Shown: positions 59,770 to 64,000 of the stretch, one piece after another | How positions within the stretch are numbered: position 1 is the stretch's first letter | Layout of the letters: every line of letters starts with the position of its first letter | Source of the DNA: Salvia splendens | Taxonomy: Eukaryota > Streptophyta > Magnoliopsida > Lamiales > Lamiaceae | DNA: 64,000 nt | Direction: 5' to 3' | Assembly (NCBI RefSeq): GCF_004379255.2 | Contig: NC_056049.1 | Location: 22,676,063 to 22,740,062 of the forward strand | The notes under the pieces: model-generated | What the model was told of the DNA's origin: nothing | Databases searched by the model: none | Seen by the model: only the letters and a program-made list of their open reading frames with translations | Program-made: the position numbers and the translations under genes

Positions 59770-62198
59770 TGTCACGACCACATCTCCCTAGTCAAGGAAA
59801 GTGTAGTTATCCCGACTAAATCTTACTGAAACTGTCTCAACTCATCATAAGATGCTTAATTCAAAGGAAACATTGTCTGAAATGTGTTGAGGGTACATAT
59901 CATACTGAATCAGAGTAGTTATGAGACAATTGTCTTTGCTAAAAACAAGTTCTAAATTTGCGCAACGGAAGAGTACCAAGACAGATGTAATATGTATGAA
60001 GATATACTACACCAGCTATCTTCCTACTTACTTAGTCTTCTGTCCCAACACCTCCTCGGCTTTGACATCGATCAACCTGCACATTAAAGAAAACAATATG
60101 CAGGGCTGAGTACTTGATGCAATCAGTGGGCTCATGCCGAAAACATTTTCTCTTTTAGTTGTCAGCCAAGCTGAGTGAACGCGGAGTTTTTCTGAAAACA
60201 AGTCTCGGTCACTAAAACTGTTATTTCTTTCTGACAATAGACTGCAGTCATTTAAACTTCTGATGATATACCATATCGGATCTGTGTGAACCGGGAATGT
60301 GGCCACATTCCAACAGTCACTGGACCGGCCAACCTGGCGCTAGCACACGGTCCCTATGTGTACACTAGTCCGAGTAGGGTTTGCGGCCCTACTGGGACCC
60401 GAATTCGATTTAACTTGCTTGGCATAGCCAACAGATAGGTAATCATAAATAAAACAAGGCATGACAACTCATCTCAAAACATTCAGGTTTTCACATAAAG
60501 TCACGTTTTGAAAGAAAAGAAGAGCCCACCTCGATTGCTTAAACTCTTGCAAACAGGTGCTTTCTTGTCCTGGGATTACGCGTCGTGCGACGGCGTTCCT
60601 TTACAAAAATAATATACTTAAATTATGCTTTAAGTAATTATTTATCTTGCATGAATGCATGCCTAAGCGTGTGCTCTTTATTTTATTTCCTTCTTTCTAA
60701 AATCTATAAGTCTTAGATCTTTAATTAAATCGGCGATTTAATTTATTCGGGTTCTTGCCGAACTGCTCGGGTACAATAAATTCCCGGATTATCTTAAGTA
60801 TTTTAAAATACTTACTTGGCTAATAAAATTCCCATCTAATTATTTACTGAGTAATACTTCAACACGGCTTAATAATTTCTTTTCTTCTGTGATTTACGAA
60901 ATTTTTCTCTTTAAAATCTGGATCCATTTAGAGTGGTGGCCCATCAAATTTAAGTATAATGGTCCAATATAGTTAATTAGATGGCCCAACTGTCATTTAA
61001 ATCAGCCCATTCTTCTCAATTCACTTCTGGGCCCAGACTAAACAATGGTACACTCATACTCCTTCCACCAATGCATTTATCTTCCCCACTTCTCATTCCC
61101 ATTCTCCAAATTGAAAACTGCACAGCAGCTTCCTCTCTCTTCCTTCCTCGGCGAAATCGCCACTTCCGACGATCTCACGCCGGTCGCCGGTTCCCGGTTC
61201 TGCCGGAGTCTTCCTCCGTTTCCGTTCATCTCTCCCTCTCTCTCGGTGACGACACGGCGTCGCCGCTACCGCCACAGCCACCACCACAACCGGCGGCTTA
61301 TCCGGTCGCCGGGCAGCCCGTCGTCGTTTAAGCTAAGTTCCCTTACTTTCCCCCCTCTTTTACACTTTTCGATTCCATTTTGAGTAGGTTTTGAAAAAAA
61401 AGCAGTGACGCCTATGCTTAAACCGTCAGAATCTTAGGTCAGTCTATTGTTTGGTTTGTTCGATTCTCAAATCGAAACTGATGATTCTTGAATAATGTAT
61501 TGCTGGACTTGGATTGATTATTATGTGGATTTGATGTTAAATCTCACGGTGTTGTTAGTATAGGGCAGATTCTATGCTTGCCTATGTGTGATATCTCCAT
61601 GCCTTAAGTGTTCCTAAGGATGAATGAGTTAGTTAAAATGGGGAAGTGTGTGTGATTACCTGTTGAAACTGCAGTAGCCTTGATTCCCAGCTCTTGAATC
61701 TCAAGAGTTCGTACTCTCAGCTTGCTATGTTGTTGGAACTTCTTAAGATGTGTAGGAGAGTGTTCATGGCGGTGTGGAGGTGATCTTTATAGGCCTGAAC
61801 GTGTACTTGTGAAGGCTTTAATTAGGCTGATGTATACCTTGTTGTTATGCATATTATAACTCTTGTCCTTGGCCCCCTTGCAGCTTTCTTTAACTGATTT
61901 CGGTGGTAAAAGCAGGTGCACAAGGTGGGGTGTAGGGTAGTTAATTGCAGCTTTGCAGGGCTTTTGCAGCTGTAAGGGCTGGTGTTGCAGAGTGTACCAC
62001 TAGGAGCTGCAAAATTGGTTAGGGACAGAGGTGCAGGGCTGCTGTGGCTGTGGCCTTTCCTTGGCTCGTAGCCGCTAGACTTGGGCTGGAAGTGCAGGCT
62101 GTTGCAGCTCTCCATCTCCCTCATTTAGGCAAGTTTTGGTCTCCACCGAGTAAAGTAGTTTTGCCTCTTATTCTTACTTGATTTGTCCACTAAATGCT
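59770..62198. repeat. LTR-like and other repeat-derived DNA
   Basis: It begins TGTCACGACC, a common LTR start. 60100-60600 has the look of LTR sequence (ACCGGCCAACCTGGCGC, TGGGATTACGCGTCGTGCG). 61100-61330 is a GC-rich leader-like block and 61860-62110 a GCAGCT-rich block. No matching second LTR, primer-binding site or coding domain was found. Treat as unresolved repeat DNA. Confidence 0.4.
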
Positions 62199-62475
62199 TT
62201 AGGGCATGAATAACCCCGTCCCCATTTCCGGCCCCAAGTCCCCTCCACAGCATCATTCCTCTACAGTTGCGGCCCAGGCCCCAACTGCTCTAACCCTGCA
62301 GGCCGCAACTCGAGCCGCAACTAATAAATGACATTATTCACAACTTCAACATATTTAACTCGTAAACGCAATTCGTTGAACAATTGAAACCTGGAAAATG
62401 CATTGTTCATTAGAAATTAACATTACATTACTAGACGAAGCAAATTTAAAATACTAGAAACCCGGGCCACGACTA

Positions 62476-63462
62476 CTACTTCTTCATTTGGGCGCGAAGG
62501 TAGGCAATCATCTCACAGTGCAACTCGAGCTTGTCGTCCGACATCTTCGATGTATCCCTCGATGTCAACTCCGTCAGCTGGCTCATCCGCCATGTAATAC
62601 TCATCTCCGACAAAGTGTCAGACATCTTATCCAGAGACGAATTGGTCGGCGGTGGCACCATAGCGGAGTTGCTCGCAGTTGCCTTCCCCTTTGCTTTCCT
62701 CTTGGCCGCCTTTGTTCCCGTCGGGCGGCTCTGAATGTTAGGAGAGGAGCCGAAGACGTCGTCGTCCGTCACGTTGAGGTCGATTGTCGGACCTCCTTCG
62801 CTCGAAGAGTAGTTTCCGGAGGCGGAAACTTTGGTTCTCTTCGCCGCCCCAGTTGTCGCCGGCTTGGCATCGTTGGTGTACTTCGGGCTCTTCTCGACGA
62901 GCTTCCAAACCTCGAAGTACTTGAAGGCCTTCTTCCCGTCAGTGAAGAACGCATCCTTCACCTTCTCGACGAGGTCCGCCTCGCTGTGCCCGCTCGGCCA
63001 CATCCGGACTACGTTGGCCCACTTTCCGTTCCACTTGCTCATATCCGCCTGGACCCGGCCCCAATGCTTGCGCAGCTTCACGTAGCTACGCTCGATCGAC
63101 CCTTTAGGACGGCCAACGTTATACTTCTTAGCAATCCGCTCCCAGAAAGCCTTGCCGGTCTGCTGGTTGCCGATGATAGGATCCTCGGCGACGTCGATGT
63201 AGTTCCTCGCAAGCCACATTGTCTCTTGCGGACCGTACTTCTTCGGCCCATCCTCCTCGCTGACCTTCTCCCTGCCCCGCTCTTGAGCGGGCTCCATCTC
63301 ACTGAGCTCGAACTCTTCGGTGTTGACCGGCGATGTTACGTCGACGTTGCTACCGACCCCCGGACTAGGCTGTGGCTGCGATGGTTGCGACCCCGGTATG
63401 TACCAATTGTTCGAGTTAACGAACTCATCCATCTCACGTTCATCGCTGTTGAACCAATCCAT
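62476..63462 (-). CDS. Harbinger Myb/SANT-like DNA-binding protein (intact, 328 residues)
   Basis: The start is MDWFNSDEREMDEF at 63462. The frame is open about 390 nt further upstream, but that part is GC-rich terminal DNA and lies before the TATA box. The trihelix/Myb-like domain is at about 65-150 (ETMWLARNYIDVAEDP, QQTGKAFWERIAKKYN, RSYVKLRKHWGRVQADMSKW). It is followed by FFTDGKKAFKYFEVWKLVEK, a basic linker with a nuclear signal (KRKAKGK) and a C-terminal helix like the NAM-associated domain (LHCEMIAYLRAQM). Plant databases often mislabel this class as glutathione S-transferase T3-like. In autonomous elements it recruits the transposase to DNA. It could act in trans for a remote partner or be on its way to a host role. 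Confidence 0.75.
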   Translation of the reverse strand: MDWFNSDEREMDEFVNSNNWYIPGSQPSQPQPSPGVGSNVDVTSPVNTEEFELSEMEPAQERGREKVSEEDGPKKYGPQETMWLARNYIDVAEDPIIGNQQTGKAFWERIAKKYNVGRPKGSIERSYVKLRKHWGRVQADMSKWNGKWANVVRMWPSGHSEADLVEKVKDAFFTDGKKAFKYFEVWKLVEKSPKYTNDAKPATTGAAKRTKVSASGNYSSSEGGPTIDLNVTDDDVFGSSPNIQSRPTGTKAAKRKAKGKATASNSAMVPPPTNSSLDKMSDTLSEMSITWRMSQLTELTSRDTSKMSDDKLELHCEMIAYLRAQMKK

Positions 63463-63536
63463 TGACGCCGAAATAAAGGGTATAATAGAGATTGAAATGG
63501 AATGCACGTAAGATTGATGCACAAATGGAATGCTCG

Positions 63537-63544
63537 TATTTATA
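63537..63544 (-). promoter_or_regulatory. TATA box of the element 3 Myb/SANT gene
   Basis: TATAAATA on the minus strand, 75 bp upstream of the chosen ATG. It supports the start at 63462 over the longer reading frame. Confidence 0.6.
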
Positions 63545-63567
63545 GACACAAAATCAAAAAAAAATTG

Positions 63568-63770
63568 GACTTGCGGCCCGGCCCGAGAAGCGTGTAACGC
63601 TGGGCCGGGACTCGCTAATGCGGCCCGTCCCCCGAATAACGCCGTCCCAGGCCGGGCCGCGGGACGGGCACCAGGCCGGGATCGCGGCACGAGGACCGGC
63701 CTAGGCCGTGCCGCCTCCTCCTCCAACGCTCGGGACGGGCCGAGACTCGCGATTTGCCGCCCGGCCCTCC
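63568..63770. repeat. GC-rich sub-terminal block of element 3
   Basis: Dense repeats of GGCCCGGCC and GGGACGGGC in both orientations, strongly GC-rich. This is unlike any other part of the window. Confidence 0.7.
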
Positions 63771-63788
63771 ATGTTATTCGTGCTCTTA

Positions 63789-64000
63789 GTGTCTTATGCA
63801 CCTTCTTGTTTAGTTTGGTTGTGTATTCGGCAGGGGAGAGGGGGCTGGTCATACTCGGCTGTCAACAAGCTGTCTCGGCCCAACGGGCCATCGAATAATC
63901 TGGCCGAACCCGTGCTAAGGAGAGGCCCGAAGCTAGTTCTCCCTTCTTTCTCATATTGTAATAGAGTAGCTCCACTTGTAAACTTTCTTTCTTTTTCCTT
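63789..64000. other. unassigned flank
   Basis: No feature can be supported in the last 200 bases. Confidence 0.4.

Larger units (their letters stand above)
62202..63785 (-). mobile_element. PIF/Harbinger-like element 3 with intact Myb/SANT ORF
   Basis: Ends are GGGCATGAATAACC on the left and, reverse-complemented on the right, GAGCACGAATAACATGG. They are flanked by TTA (62199-62201 and 63786-63788). The 1584 bp holds one complete ORF with its own TATA box and a very GC-rich 5' sub-terminal block. No transposase is present. Confidence 0.8.

Noticed and set aside
60981..61383. Overlapping 116- and 112-codon plus-strand frames
   Set aside because: Composition follows a CT/GC-rich leader-like block in repeat DNA; two frames are equally open and neither shows a domain.
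62488..63465. Long plus-strand open frame (325 codons) in element 3
   Set aside because: It is the antisense shadow of the Myb/SANT-like gene. Only the minus strand shows recognisable domain motifs and a TATA box.
63463..63852. N-terminal extension of the element 3 Myb ORF
   Set aside because: It translates GC-rich terminal repeat DNA, runs past the element border, and lies upstream of the TATA box. The ATG at 63462 is the better start.
1..64000. CRISPR arrays, operons, tRNA or rRNA genes
   Set aside because: Plant nuclear DNA; direct repeats seen are short tandem duplications without spacer structure. No tRNA or rRNA gene was recognised by eye; tRNAscan-SE would settle it.

Overview
This window is nuclear DNA of a flowering plant, almost certainly a eudicot. 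Genes are split by many AT-rich introns with GT-AG borders, the intergenic DNA is very AT-rich, and it is full of LTR retrotransposon pieces and MITEs. The protein set (PHO1, RCC1/FYVE/BRX, XBAT-type RING ligase, GTE bromodomain factor, CCT-motif protein, caleosin) is plant-specific. Lamiales is my guess from general resemblance only; no search was possible.

Layout: (1) 1-1.3 kb: the end of a 2-oxoglutarate-dependent dioxygenase gene (+) facing an exon-1-only relic of a second one (-). (2) 2.3-7.3 kb: a TRIM-type LTR element whose second LTR is split by a 4.4-kb compound, gag-only LTR element with a perfect 5-bp target duplication. (3) 8.5-9.0 kb: a two-exon defensin-like gene (-). (4) 9.7-12.1 kb: a degenerate minisatellite split by a likely solo LTR. 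(5) 12.8-31.2 kb: the gene-dense core, with a PRAF-type RCC1/FYVE/BRX gene (+, 9 exons), an XBAT35-like ankyrin/RING ligase (+, 10 exons) and a complete PHO1 phosphate exporter gene (-, 15 exons). (6) 31.3-44.3 kb: a gene-poor stretch with MITEs and the first PIF/Harbinger-like element. (7) 44.4-48.5 kb: a GTE1/IMB1-like bromodomain gene (-, 8 exons) with a copia relic in an intron. (8) 49.7-51.5 kb: a second Harbinger-like element. (9) 52.1-55.2 kb: a caleosin gene (+) with two frame breaks and an intron swollen by nested MITEs, behind a seed/ABA-type promoter. (10) 55.6-59.1 kb: a CCT-motif gene (-, 5 exons). (11) 59.8-62.2 kb: LTR-like repeat DNA. (12) 62.2-63.8 kb: a third Harbinger-like element with an intact Myb/SANT-like ORF.

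The host genes are functionally unrelated neighbours, not a cluster. The most unusual content is mobile: three separate TTA-flanked elements that each carry only a Myb/SANT-like ORF and no visible transposase, and a gag-only compound retroelement whose LTRs carry a repeated hairpin-like motif with changing, self-complementary centres. All exon models were built by hand from splice consensus and reading-frame continuity; those of PHO1, PRAF, XBAT, GTE1 and CCT add up to exact multiples of three.
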